Made by a program: the position numbers and the translations under genes
Notes under the pieces: model-generated
Database searches by the model: none
The model's input: the letters and a program-made list of their open reading frames with translations, nothing else
Told to the model about the DNA's origin: nothing
Assembly: GCA_035235625.1 (NCBI GenBank)
Contig: CP141140.1
Location: forward strand, 25,192,685-25,256,684
DNA: 64,000 bases
Direction: 5' to 3'
Origin: Saururus chinensis
Lineage: Eukaryota; Streptophyta; Magnoliopsida; Piperales; Saururaceae
Shown here: positions 46,151-57,460 of the stretch, piece after piece
How the letters are laid out: each line of letters starts with the position of its first letter
How positions within the stretch are numbered: the first letter of the stretch is position 1

Positions 46151-47300
46151 ATGGTATGGGCTCAGGCCCGGTTTGGTCCAACGGTGTTGCGGTCCGGGTG
46201 AGCCAGTACAGGTCACAGGGTCTATGGGTGGTGGGGGCGGTCGCGCCGACCCCACTGGTACCTTCGTTACACATAATTCGTGTGGGACCCACATATGTCA
46301 CACACGCACACTAGACATACATCTAGGTGTGCATATACACATTGTGGGGGCCAGACGCGTGAATTATGTGTTGAGGGTGGGACCCTCATTTTTAGCAAGA
46401 GGTCGACCCTGTAGCAGGTTTGGCCGTGTGCAAGGGGTCCAGGCCTCCGCGGGCTCTGTGTGTCAAAGCCTGTTCCCGTTGTGATCGAGCCTCTATAAGA
46501 AGCCCGTTGGAATTTATGCACTCAGCCTATGTAATCTCAACCCATTTGATTCAAACTCGCCTTTTATGGAAGGTAAGGAGAGAGAGAATATTGGAGATAA
46601 TAGAGAGAATATTCTCTCACTCCTGAATGGGGCGTCCCCCTCTTTTGTGAATCAGATCTCACTTCTCCTTCTTCCTTCCCCCTCCTATCTCTCTACATTG
46701 CTCTCTCTTCCAAAACCAATCCGCCCCTCTCTCTTTTGTGATTGTGTGCGGCCTACGTGGAGTTTGATCAAGGTGTTTTTCTCCTTCTTTACTGAGAAGA
46801 GGAGGTTGTAGAAGAGTTGAAGATAAGGGGTTGTTATGCTGAGAATTCCTTCATTCCAAGCAAGGGTTTGAGAGGAATCGTCACAAAAGGTATTGTCTTA
46901 ATCCCTTTCTTATTGATATTGCTTTTGGTGCGAGAAGGATGATTTGGAGGGCGTGCTAGGGCTGGATCAAGCCCAAGGTTAGTACGTGTTAATTCTATTT
47001 TAATTATATTTTCCTTTGATTAAATTATATGCATGGTTATTGCTAATTATAATTAGAATTGTATATATGTGTAGATCTTATTTAAAGATTCGATTTTTGT
47101 ATGTCATCCTCTCCCACCACTGTTTCCGCTGCTAGCCGGCCACTCTACAGAAACAACAAATCAGACCAATTAGAAAGAATTAAAGAATTAAACTCTATGA
47201 AATTATAATCAAACAAATAATAATACTTTGTGTACTAAATTATAGCAAAACATAAAGAAAGCTCGACATTTTGAAATGTAATAATACTATTATGAAAATT
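45540..47300. repeat. Three dispersed direct repeats (TACTAAATTATAGTAAAACA)
   Basis: A block of about 60 bp, TTTATACTAAATTATAGTAAAA then CATAAAGCAAACT and ATTTTGAAGTATAATAATA, occurs at about 45549, 46050 and 47236. The last copy is the most diverged. They bracket a segment at 46160-47130 and may mark one composite element. Confidence 0.65.
46150..47150 (+). other. Possible LTR or gene 5' region, unassigned
   Basis: A GC-rich stretch (46160-46480) is followed by CTCTATAAGAAG near 46491 and a CT-rich leader (46660-46800). GGTTAGTACGTG follows near 46978, and ATGTCATCCTCTCCCACCAC at 47101. This could be a Copia-like LTR plus leader, or a promoter with an untranslated exon. I see no diagnostic primer-binding site and no protein match. 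Confidence 0.3.
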
Positions 47301-47579
47301 ATACAACCTAGGTTAGCCCTTCGGCTACAACCCAGGTTAGCTCTTGAGTCTTGCCTCTTTCAGCTCGACTTTTCTATTTGTTCTCAGCTGGTTTCCTTCC
47401 TCTTTACATCTAAGAGCTGCAAGTGTCTCTCTCTTGTACGGAGCATTTCATTGGGAAGGTGCTGCTTCCATCGAACGCATGTTTTGATTTTCTGACTTGG
47501 GTCTTGCTCGTTTTAGTCTGCGCAAACAACTAAGTATAAGAATACTCCATTTTTCACAAACAAAGAGAACATGGTTCAT

Positions 47580-47725
47580 ATCCGTCCAGAGAAAGTCCAC
47601 TCACCGGCTCGAGAGCCGGACGCGCCGGTGTGCTTGAGGTCCTTCTTCTTGACAATGAAGCTGGCGCTGGAGACCACTGCGAGCAGGAAGCCATTCAGGT
47701 TGTCCGAGTAGAGAATCGACGAGGT
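47580..47725 (-). pseudogene. NIPA-type magnesium transporter, first-exon fragment
   Basis: On minus the frame reads SDNLNGFLLAVVSSASFIVK then KKDLKHTGASGSRAG. Plant NIPA-like magnesium transporters begin with a helix of just this kind followed by KKKGL and a GASG-x-RAG turn. The family has three to four more residues (FIGA-like) between SSA and SFI, so a small in-frame deletion is likely. After RAG the match stops (EWTFSGRI). No later exon is visible on either side. I read it as an isolated exon relict. GC-rich sequence with possible 5' leader continues to about 48190. Confidence 0.55.
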
Positions 47726-48199
47726 CCCGGAACTGGCGGCAACCCGAGTCGAGAAAGGCGGCATAGCCATCGGCTCCCGACAATCTAAGCCTGCCCGCCC
47801 CATACGCCCTGGAGACAAGCCGTAGCGGCGGAGGAGATCGAGCATAAGAATCGGCGAGTGGACGGAGGCGGCAAAGATCCCCAGTGACGGAAAATAATCC
47901 AAAAAACGATTTCTTTTACCGCTCGACTGAATAAAATAATTTAAATTTATCGATATAAATGGAATCAAACAATAAAAAAAAGGGAATTTATACGCACGCA
48001 GGCGAGCTCATTTCGATCTCCTCCGCCATCTCCACCTGCCAGTCCAAAGGGAAACACTCAAAGACTGTCCCAACTCGAGGGGTTCGTTCGACAATGGGGT
48101 TGGTAAGGAGTTTGGGAGTGGGAGGGGTGCGGGGTAGGAAAAAGAAAGAGGAATTCGCGTGGGAGAGACCGTGCGAGGTACTCGATCGCCAGGGCTTTT

Positions 48200-48889
48200 T
48201 AATTTAACTGTAGCTATTGGTTTGTATATTTAGATGAGGAGGGTATATTAGTTATTTTTTCATCCTTAATTATTGCAAGGATGTAACAGTGCTAATTAAT
48301 ATAGTTGGGACTAACCAGTAATTAGCCTCTTTATATATATGACTAATCGGTTTCCGCCCCATCTTACAAGTCAAAACTTGGAAGAAAGGTCTACAACTAA
48401 CAGACAAATTTTTGGCTTCGAATAAACGTCTTCTCGACGTGTAAAACAAAGCACTAACTTATAATTGATCAATGAAACAACTCTTCCTTCAAATCATTTG
48501 CAGTATTCAAACTAACTAAAAAATGATTCACCATCTAATGGAATTCTCATATCACCAGAATATGTTCAATAATGAAAACAAGTATTAACTAAATATTTGT
48601 TTTAAAATTTCATATCAAATTGTGGCTAAAATCATTTGGCAGTACAGCGTCTATTTAATCACTTCATACGAGAATTAACATGTTGTAACCACAAACATTT
48701 GGCATCTAAAGGCCAATCTACAACTGTTAGGCTTATGCAATTGCAAGGCCAGCTCTGAGCAGCATATACTTGACCAACACCTCGTCACTTTCCCCTTCTC
48801 AATGACATGGGAAGGTAGGAACACTCGGGATTGTACCAAAGTCGACGTAAATGGTCTTCTCAGCCTCAATAACCTGATATTAATCGTGC
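48200..48889. other. AT-rich intergenic DNA, nothing recognised
   Basis: There is no gene, repeat structure or transposon end that I can support here. Confidence 0.4.
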
Positions 48890-49166
48890 AACACTTTGCA
48901 TACGCACTCATCATTTACATGTGAAACATCTAATAGGGAAATGCACTTCCTCGCATATTTAATCCGGCAATGCAGAAAACCACAGTATTAGACATGTAGC
49001 TCAGACAATATCACCAATTTAATCAACTACTTGCTGCTTTATTTCCACATCAGACATGTGGCAGAGCTAGTTACTAATAAAATATATGCAAGAGCATTTT
49101 AGTTAAATACAAGGTGATATATGATACAACCTGATTAAGCAGGTAGTAACCAAGATACCACAATGT
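48890..49166. repeat. Duplicated 3' flank shared with the F-box gene
   Basis: TTACATGTGAAACATCTAAT, GGGAAATGCACTTC, TTTAATCCGGCAATG and CAGACATGTGGCAGAGCTAG follow the same order as 32605-32745 beside the intact F-box gene. The duplication therefore covers the gene and at least 300 bp beyond its stop. Confidence 0.8.
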
Positions 49167-50235
49167 TTAATTAGGCGTTTCAACAGCAAGTACCTGATTT
49201 GGATAGCAAAATTTACAGAACCATGACTCTTGATAAGAAGAAAGAATAATCATATTCTGCCAAGATGCAGCAGCTATGGGAATAGACATCTTTGTAGATA
49301 GGAAAAGGGCATCCTTGTCCAAGCTTTTAACCTCCAACCATGATGGGATAGCATCATCTTTGTGTTCAAGCTTGAAGACCTGGAACCAATATCTCTCAGC
49401 TAAAGGTGTCATCCTCGACCACTTTGAACGGATGACATACTTCACAACTAACAACAGCTCCCCTTTTGATGATTCAGCTAATAGTGTTCGAGAGTGTTCA
49501 TAAGTAGGGTACGGCTTTCCAGGATGGTGGGAAGGGAGTGACGGCGTAGCGACGATGAAGAATAGGTTTAAGCCACCGTTGCCGTCACTTTCAGTACAGG
49601 CAGCAAGCCTCCCGTCCTTGGTAACAACGTGGAACTGCTCTTTATGGTACATAATATCTGAGAAGCAGAAATCTTGGTGGCGGAAACCCTCTCTCCAGGT
49701 TGCATCTCCTACTCGAGTGGAAAGAATTACATAATCAGCTCCAGGCTTACAAATGGCCATGACTGAGAAATCTTCACCTCCACCTTAACTGCGGGATAAA
49801 GCCGCTTTAGCCATGTGAACTCTGCTTTTGCTTGGAAACGGGGGCAACTTAATTCGCCTCTGGAGGAGTGGGTTGATGAAATCCACATTAATTCGCCTCT
49901 GGAGGAGTGGGTTGATGAGATCCACATCCTGCCCACCAAACTCGACTAGCCAGCCGCCTACAGAACCTCCGTAATTCCAAGCATATCTCCAATCTGGAGG
50001 CAGAGAGACCACTTGCAAATCCCCGGTGAAAGGGCAGTAGATTCGGCAGATATTGACACAGGGCAGTATAATCAAAGGACGGGGGCGATGGATGAAATCT
50101 TTTTCAAGAACCGCCCTTTTCCATCCTCGGCACACAGCGACAAAACGAATCACATTCGATAAAGTGGCCAGCCGCTGAGCAATAATGGCCAAGAGCTCAC
50201 CGGTTAGCTGGCTCCAATCTGCGTCTGGTTTCTCA
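49167..50235 (-). pseudogene. F-box/DUF295 paralogue, disabled
   Basis: The frame matches the gene at 32929-34086 throughout: DWSQLTGELLAIIAQRLATL, CRGWKRAVLEKDF, GGSVGGWLVEFGG, FSDIMYHKEQFHVVTKDGRL and WFQVFKLEHKD. It is broken in several ways. An upstream ATG (in GGTAATGG near 50245) is out of frame: 41 bp separate it from the WSQ site, where the intact copy has 36. A TAA stop interrupts at about 49785. A 39-bp tandem duplication repeats INPLLQRRI (49850-49930). The C-terminal NCIYFSTIDD block is replaced by unrelated residues ending at 49167. No full protein can be made from it. Confidence 0.85.
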
Positions 50236-50644
50236 GAAGATCGGCCATTACCATCTCATCCGTTCGGTAATCAGAGACATACAAACAGTGTTGCTTCCTA
50301 AATAAAATTGAAATTCAGATAGCATTTTCTACAGGGTAAGAAGAAACTTGCACTAGCATCAGAATGGAAAAATAGAGAAGATGAACCAGGCAAGGAGGGC
50401 GGGGGCTCTGGTGGTGGGTTTTTGCTAATTCATCACTCGTTTTATTTTTGCCGGCGGCTCCCTCAGATCCATAAACACTGCAGACAAGATCATATGAAAA
50501 AAAAAGGCAATCAATTGGATCGTCCATAAGCGAAGAACGGAAAAAGAAGGAACTTTGCTTACATGTTGATGAAATGCGTGCATGTGCGCTTGTGAGAGCT
50601 GCCATGGCTTCTTGGCTGATGTCCATAAGAGGCTACTGCGGGAG
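50236..50644 (-). other. Upstream flank of the F-box pseudogene
   Basis: No coding sequence is supported. Two overlapping minus frames (50315-50676) have no recognisable content. The stretch ends where the hAT-like terminus begins. Confidence 0.4.
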
Positions 50645-52312
50645 TAAGGGTGGCGAGCCCGGTCCGCGGCCCTCAATGGCCGGGCCGGGCCCGGCCCTTG
50701 GGTGAGAAGGGCAAGCCCGGCCGCTTAGAGGGGCCCTCAGGTTGGCCGGCTTCTCTTCTATTTTTTTATAAAATTATTTTTTAATAAAAATAAAAAAATA
50801 TTACAATTTTGATAAACAAAAGTTAAGGTAACATGTGTTAGGCTCGGGTCAAAGGGCCTCATTTTGTACAACCCAAATAGGTTATTACCTATTCACCTAT
50901 TTATTATTTATAATTATAATTTAAATATTTAAATATAAAAATAAATAAAATTTATATTATTAATTAATTAATTTTTAAGTCTTTTAAATTTTTTCCTATA
51001 TTCACTTATAACTTGGGAGCTTTGAGTAATTTTTTCGGCATGCACCCAATCCTTTAATCCTATGCATGCCTTCACCACATAAAGAGTTAGTTGACTTCAT
51101 CCATCGTCTAAGACTCTACCTTTTATATTAAAAGTATATTCTAATATTTATAGAGATTGAATGTATCAGTATATCACAAGCTAAGGCAAATAATATATAA
51201 TAGTTTTTTCTATGTATTTGCCACCAATTTAAATCATTTAAATTATTCTTCTCGTCGTTGGTAAGAAAAGATACAAAATCAGTTTGAAAATATATAGCTA
51301 ATTCATCATTACTCTCTCCCTCCGTCTTATATTAATAGCTATATTTGGTTTTTTTCTAAATGAGATAATTTTAATTTATTTTGTAAAAGTAAATGGAGCT
51401 AGTAATTTAGGATAGAGGAAGTATTAAAAGTTTTTATTTTTTCTTGAAGTAATATCAAAGACTTAGTTTTCTATGAAGTAGGATACATAGTAGTAGTAGA
51501 AGAAGTTAATTCATTTCATATTGACCCATAAAATAGTTCATATAAATTATATAAAGAATGAAAAGTAGTTTCTTCAGTCTTATACAAATTATCATTATTA
51601 TTAACATAGATACTTATGTTATCACATATACCATCTACTAAAGTTTATACACTATTTAATTTAACCTTAGGATTTATTATAACTCCTAAATAATAAATTA
51701 AGAAAATAAAAAATTAATATTTATTAAATTTTATCTCCATTTCTGTGATAATATATACAAAAAATTTATTTTTTTTATAATTTTTAAATGCATAAGTTAT
51801 ATAAAAAATAGTTTAGAATTAAACAAGAAGTAGCATAGTAAATTCCAAATAAATATTTTGTAGTATTATAAAAATACATAGAAAATGCATCAAACAAATA
51901 AAAATGACAAAATGATTTTCATTAAATCTTAGATTATGTAACTTTTATGTAGCCCAACTTATTATCAAACTTTCTAATCTTTCACATAATTTTAACATTA
52001 AATAAGTGTTATTCCACCTATGATGAATATTTAATTAAAGCTTTCTATATTTCTTTTCATGCAATTTACACAAGTCTAAATTCTTGCATTCTAGAAGGTG
52101 AAGAAGTGATATGTAACAAAGTATTTTTAATTAATTGAATTTGAGGTTTAGCTACATTTAGACCATCTTGAAAAAATAGGATTAATTATGTAACATGTAC
52201 ATCTAATATGAAACGTAAGAGACTCTAGTGTACCAATTTTATCATAATAAGATTTTTAAAAGTTCTACATCAAAATTATTATTAAAAGCATTATCTAAAG
52301 TAAGAGACATAA
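50645..52312 (-). pseudogene. hAT transposon remnant with transposase C-terminal domain
   Basis: The left edge TAAGGGTGGCGAGCCCGG and the following GGCCGGGCCGGGCCC run are typical of plant hAT ends. On minus, 51310 down to 51165 reads ELAIYFQTDFVSFLTNDEK, then NWWQIHRKNYYILFALACDI. This is the hAT dimerisation domain (family pattern of DxLxWW then YPxLxxxARDI). Further down, RVLDDG and ACIGLKDWVHAEK match the block after it. Stops and frameshifts are frequent. The N-terminal part is lost or lies beyond the LTR inserted at 52313. A Stowaway MITE separates parts of the domain. Confidence 0.68.
51312..51421. mobile_element. Stowaway-like MITE, 110 bp, TA duplication
   Basis: Starts CTCTCTCCCTCCGTC and ends in the complement of CTTCCTCTATCC, with TA immediately outside both ends (51310-51311 and 51422-51423). 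Size and CTCCCTCCGT end are those of Stowaway (mariner-type) MITEs. It is inserted just upstream of the recognisable hAT domain on minus. Confidence 0.8.
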
Positions 52313-55300
52313 TGTCACACCCTGGCACGTGCCACTCCTAACTTAAACTTAGTCGAAGGAGCACATTGTACACTGTGTGACTAAGTTAAGTTGGAGCGCG
52401 GAAGACATAACCCATCTTTGGGTGAACATACAACAGAGTAAGTGCACAAGCCCTTTGTGCGAAAACAAATAGAGAAAATAAAAGACTACTTGATAATCTT
52501 AGTCGACTTATACCCACATCATCTAGTTATTATATAAAAATAACAAGCCTCAAAGCTAAATATTTCTAAGCCAACAATGGCTAAACATAGAGTACAATAG
52601 AGTCAAATGTATAAGTTTAACCTAACATAGGTCCAAACTAATATGAAACCAAGCATATATAACCTTTCTCAATGAACGTGGTCATCCTCATGCTTAACAT
52701 AGAGCCCATCCGAATCACCTACATGACACAACATATAACCCCAAAACAAAACCACAAACAAAAAGAGGTGAGCTTAGCTCAACAAAGGTTTTTAATACAA
52801 AATGTAAACTCATGAAAACATTACATGCATTCTCAATCTAAACATTTATTATATGTTCATACTCTAAACTTGTATATCATGAGATAATTCACATTCCATA
52901 AATACATAATTATGTCACTTATACATCATGACATAACCCATATCTCATTAACATATAATTATGTCACCTACATATCATGATGTATAACACATTTTATAAA
53001 CACATAATCATGCCAACTGTGCATCATGGTGTAAAACACATTCCATAAACGTATAATCATATCACCTGCATATCATGATATAACCCACAATCTAAAAACA
53101 CATAATCATCATCTTGTGCATCACTAGTTCATCCATAGTTCATAAAACATATACACATCACGTGTAATCATATAAATCTCATTATAACAATCACAACCTG
53201 CATAAATCAATTCTTAATATTTATATCATGCATAATCATATCTCAATATACACGTTCACTTTATAAAATCGAGTGTATCCAACACACACCATCCTGCATA
53301 TTCATACAAATCCATCCCATAATCACATGTGTAACATAAGCATCATTGTTTCTACACAACCTGTCAATGAGCATTGTATCGCATACACATTCAACAATCA
53401 TTAAGTGAATGTCTCACATTTGAGAAAATCAATCAAAATCCGCTCGGCTAGAACAATCCATTAAGGGAAAGTTTGAATTCCAAAGAAGGAAAACTATAGC
53501 GGTTTGGGTAGGTTCCCTAACTGGGAAGGTACCCCTCCTCACCCAGGACATACCTTTTGGGGAAGGTCTAAATTCCTAGAAATGGAAACTAGAGTAGTTC
53601 TTGCTTGCTTGGGACTAACCTTGTGGGGAAAGTCTGAATTCCTAAAACGAAAAACTAGAGCAGCCTAGTAAGCTAGTGCACACAGGCATACCATCCTAGA
53701 TTCTCAAGGTCCAGATAATTCACCAATTTAACTCACATAGCAATCTGCTCATGTCAACCAAAGGAGGCAACACGTCCTCGAAGAAATGCAAAATAAAACC
53801 ATGCCCTTTTAGACATAAAACCGATTCGATAAGCCTTCGAATAATTAATTTGACAACCAAGGGCATCTAATTGCATCCAATCGATCAATCACGGCTAATC
53901 ACAATTAACTTCATTTATAAATTATTTTGATGTTGCATGCAACATGATATATATGTGAGCAAATGATAAATGAGTACAAATATAAGTAAACATATTCTAA
54001 TTAGTCTATATGTGCATGAAACATGGCCCATTTGTGTCAAATAAAATCATATAAGTCTATGCAAAAGTGTACATATGTAGTAGTGTTCAAACCGACGCTA
54101 AAACATGTAAAACATGAATAACCTATAATCAAAGTTATATGTGCAAGCACCCAAAATTTATCATAGTTATATCTTATTGGAATCATGGAGTAAATGCGAA
54201 GAAAATATCGAAATACGGTTTGAAGACAACTATAACATCATGCTAAACCTAAAAAAGTATAATCAATCCATGCTTAAGCTAAATCATAAATCAAAGAAGG
54301 TTCACATGTAATTACAGTGACATTTATAGGTAATTATAACTCATCACAGTCATAAAAATTTAAATTTATGAGAAGAAAACAAGAAATGGCCAAAAATACA
54401 CAAAATAGGCCAAACGCACATGGTAGGCCATTCGAACAGCCAAATAGCCCATTCGAATGGCTGTTAGCAGTTCAATCGGCCAGAACAGTTAACTTTTCTG
54501 ATTCGTTTTCAACCTTCTGAAATTCAAACCGAAAATATTCTAAAATTCTATATAAATTCAAAAATCACTATAGAACAACATATAATCAAAATCTAACCCT
54601 ATAATATGATAGATCTAATCATTTTCATGCTTGATCACAAGAAATTGACCATAAATCACATATTTTTAATAGATAGCCATTAAACCTCAAAATGAAGCAA
54701 GAACACATATAAATTCATAATCATGCATTCCAATGAATAAAACCACACAAGGTAAAACTCTCTTACCTCTATGAAGCCTTTGAATCAATTAAAGAGCTTC
54801 AATCCTCAAGAAATCCTACCAAAATTAAGTTTTTGTTAAACTTAATTAAAATTAGCTAATATACTCAAATCAACTTGAAAATAGAGAGATCTCGGATATC
54901 CTTAAGTTAAAAACTGGAACTCGCCTTATAAGGGTTCTAAATCGAAATTTAAAATAAGATTTTTAATGGAAAAAAGTCAAAATCAAAATGGGGAAATGAA
55001 AATAAGAATGATTAAGACCAAAATAGAATTATTAGGGGTGATTAGGGCAAGAAAATACACCTTAATTCAAGTTTCTCCTTAAGGAAATGGGAGTAGAGCA
55101 CTTCCTCCCTTCTAACACAGCTCTTCCCTATTTGACAAATAGGCTAAGGTTTTCCTTAAATAGTTACGATTTTGGGTTGGGTTTAAGAATAGTTGGGCTG
55201 GACAATAGGTCAAAATGTACTAAGTGGCTAATTAGGGTTATTTTTTGTCAAAAAAAAAAATTTAATCACACCCAAACCCACTGAAATTAAATAAGAAAAG

Positions 55301-55655
55301 ATTAAAGAGTTAAATGAGTTGCACACTGTCCAACATGGACGTGGGGCCCATGGCGAGGTCCACGCCCATAATTAAGGAAAAATTATGACAAAATACCAGT
55401 AAATTGGTAAAAATTGGATAAATCAAGTTTGACACTAAAACTTATAAAAATGAAATTAAACCTTATCAAATTCATAATTAGCAATCCCATAACCCCAAAA
55501 TCAAATTAAACTAGGAAACAGACAAAATCACACAATTTTACACAATTAAAAAGGAATTAAAATCAAATTAAATTAGAGATCTTATACATAATTTTATCTT
55601 TAATTGAATATTCAATTAAATCAAAAATCCACGAGTTTCAATAATTGGGGTAGAA
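52313..55655 (-). mobile_element. Long LTR D (family 1), reverse orientation
   Basis: The plus-strand left edge TGTCACACCCTGGCACG is the reverse of the family end. In order it then has GGAAGACATAACCC, CACCTACATGACACAACATA, CCCCAAAACAAAACCAC and the palindrome TGAGCTTAGCTCA (52769-52781). A minisatellite (52840-53140), decayed dyads (54420-54485, CCATTCGAATGGCT), a leader, and GTGGGGCCCATGGCGAGGTC (55341-55360) follow. The right border near GGGGTAGAACA (about 55655) is approximate and lacks a matching flank. No coding region is seen. It interrupts the hAT remnant. Confidence 0.7.
52840..53140. repeat. Minisatellite of about 60 bp in LTR D
   Basis: About five drifting units contain CATATCATGATATAACACAT-like and ATAAACACATAATCATGTCA-like words. 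It lies at the same place in the LTR as the different arrays of the other copies. Confidence 0.75.
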
Positions 55656-56139
55656 CAAAGATATTCTATCATCTTAAAATAAATTATTATTTAATTTAAT
55701 TTCCATGTATGGGTTTAGGGCCTGACTTTGACTATAGCACATATATGGGTTGAGTGTGGGCAACTGGTATTGTAACTTCGTCTTTAATAAGCTGAGTTCT
55801 CATGGACCTGCCTTATTTTATAGGTTGCGCTTAGTTTAATTACGAAAGTTTAGAAGCGCTCGAGCACCCAGATCATGGGCATAAACCATTTCTGCCTCGT
55901 ACTATCTAAATGCCATGGGATTGAGATCTCGTGGCGACATGCAATGGGTGCATATGTGCTGGATGCACCCACGCATGCTAATGGGTCTCTAATTTAATTG
56001 TAAGTTTAAAGTTATAAATTATTTAAAAAAAAAGGTTCCAAATTATTTCTATTATAAAAAAATTAATGATAAACTGACAAGTGCCACTTTAGTTGGCAAG
56101 CCAAATAAATGTAAATCAACTAGCATTGCAGTATATGGA
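55656..56139. other. Unassigned DNA between LTR D and the Gypsy LTR
   Basis: No gene is seen. A self-complementary word GGGTGCATATGTGCTGGATGC occurs near 55946, followed by TGCACCC (55964). The rest is ordinary AT-rich sequence. Confidence 0.35.
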
Positions 56140-56517
56140 ACAATGAGATCGCGCCAAGAAAAAACACAGTTTTTTGGTTGGGTAATCGATCTAGAAATTG
56201 ATGGCTCGACATTGTTCAGGACTCTATGTAAAATGAAGTTGAGAGCATGGGTGATCAATCGGCTTGGGTAGCGGTCAATTGCTACGTCTACGATACGGTT
56301 TCCAAGTCTATTTTGGATGAGGATTTGCTTTCAAAAAGATTTATTTTAAGTATTTTGCTTTCCTAGGATTATTTAGGGATTTTATGGTTTATTTTCCTTA
56401 TTTTTGATTGGTTAGTCTTAAAGTAATTAAAGATTAGATTTTTTTATTTATAATTATGCCACTAGGACTTGTATAAAAGCTTGGCTCTTTCATGGAAGCC
56501 ATAGTTATGTGTTTTTT

Positions 56518-56587
<70 letters not shown>

Positions 56588-56710
56588 AAGAACAAGAGAC
56601 TATTTTATTTCTCCTTTATTTTCCCTCTATTTTATGTGAATTTGCCATTGAAATTTTCTAGAGATGAAGGTTGTATGTGATTGTAGCCGATTTGTCAAAC
56701 GTTGTTCATC
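56140..56710 (+). mobile_element. Gypsy LTR (type 3) preceding a gag gene
   Basis: It has GATCAATCGGCT dyads near 56252, the shared TATTTTTGATTGGTTAGTC block (56399), GGACTTGTATAAAAGC with TATAAAAG near 56473, a (TA)n run, a leader, and the end CCATCAATCCGGACTACATT. The same order occurs at 42470-43020. A gag reading frame follows on plus at 56800, so this is probably the 5' LTR of that element. The left border is not fixed. Confidence 0.55.
56521..56585. repeat. (TA)n microsatellite
   Basis: An uninterrupted TA run of about 65 bp in the leader of the LTR. It accounts for the Tyr-Ile open frame that crosses it. Confidence 0.97.
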
Positions 56711-56799
56711 CCATCAATCCGGACTACATTAGTTGGTGGCCCTACGCAAGTCCAACATGTAGCTTCGATGCAGTGTAGGATGTGTTGCAAGAATTAATG

Positions 56800-57460
56800 C
56801 GATCAAGGACGGCGATGAAGTAGCAAGGTTGTTGTGGCAGGTTGAGCACCTGACGTTTCAAATAGCTTAACTTGACGGCCATCGTTGCTTGCCAAAACCC
56901 CAACTTGGGTCAACCTAATGACTAAGTTGAAGATGATGTGATAGAGGTTGATGTTGAAGGTGAGAATCCTTTCGTCAATGCTACCCTGCATGGGGATGAG
57001 GAGGTAGACCAATTGCTTTGTTGTGAGGCAGGTCAACATGGGCAACTCCTGCCACAACTGCCAAGGAGATTAGAAGCTTACATGCCCCTGAGATTAGATG
57101 ATATAGCAAATCGGCACTGGGAGATTGCTATGAAATTTGACACCCTTGAATTTCTTGGCGGGGGGGGGGGTGAGCTCGAGGAGTTTCTAGATTGTGTTGC
57201 CAATGTAGAAGACATCCTCGATTTCAATGAGGTTTCGGAGGACAAACATGTTCCCTTGGTGGCGACTCGCTTTTGAGATCAAGCTGTCAAATGGTTCCAA
57301 CAAATTAAACCCACCCGAGTACACCAAGGTAAGCCAAAGATCGTTGAATGGGAGAAGTTGAATAAACATATGAGGCAAAACTTTCTACCCTACAATGTTG
57401 CCTGAATGATGTATCAACAATTAAAAGACCTATGACAAGGGTCAAAGTTGGTAGATGTGA
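56800..57460 (+). pseudogene. Ty3/Gypsy gag, plus strand, truncated
   Basis: The plus frame gives MKFDTLEFLGG (then a poly-G run that adds Gly), LEEFLDCVANVEDILDFNEV and EDKHVPLVATRF. In the same frame, after a stop, comes AVKWFQQIKPTRVHQGKPKI and then KLNKHMRQNFLPYN. This is the plant Gypsy gag (Retrotrans_gag) pattern: DFLDW-type helix, KVxLVAxRL, WWxxL, FLPxNY. Stops and the G-run at 57163-57172 disable it. It breaks off at 57461 against an element in the opposite orientation; no protease or polymerase follows on plus. Confidence 0.75.

Noticed and set aside
56492-56680. 62-codon open frame with Tyr-Ile repeats
   Set aside because: It is produced by the (TA)n microsatellite.
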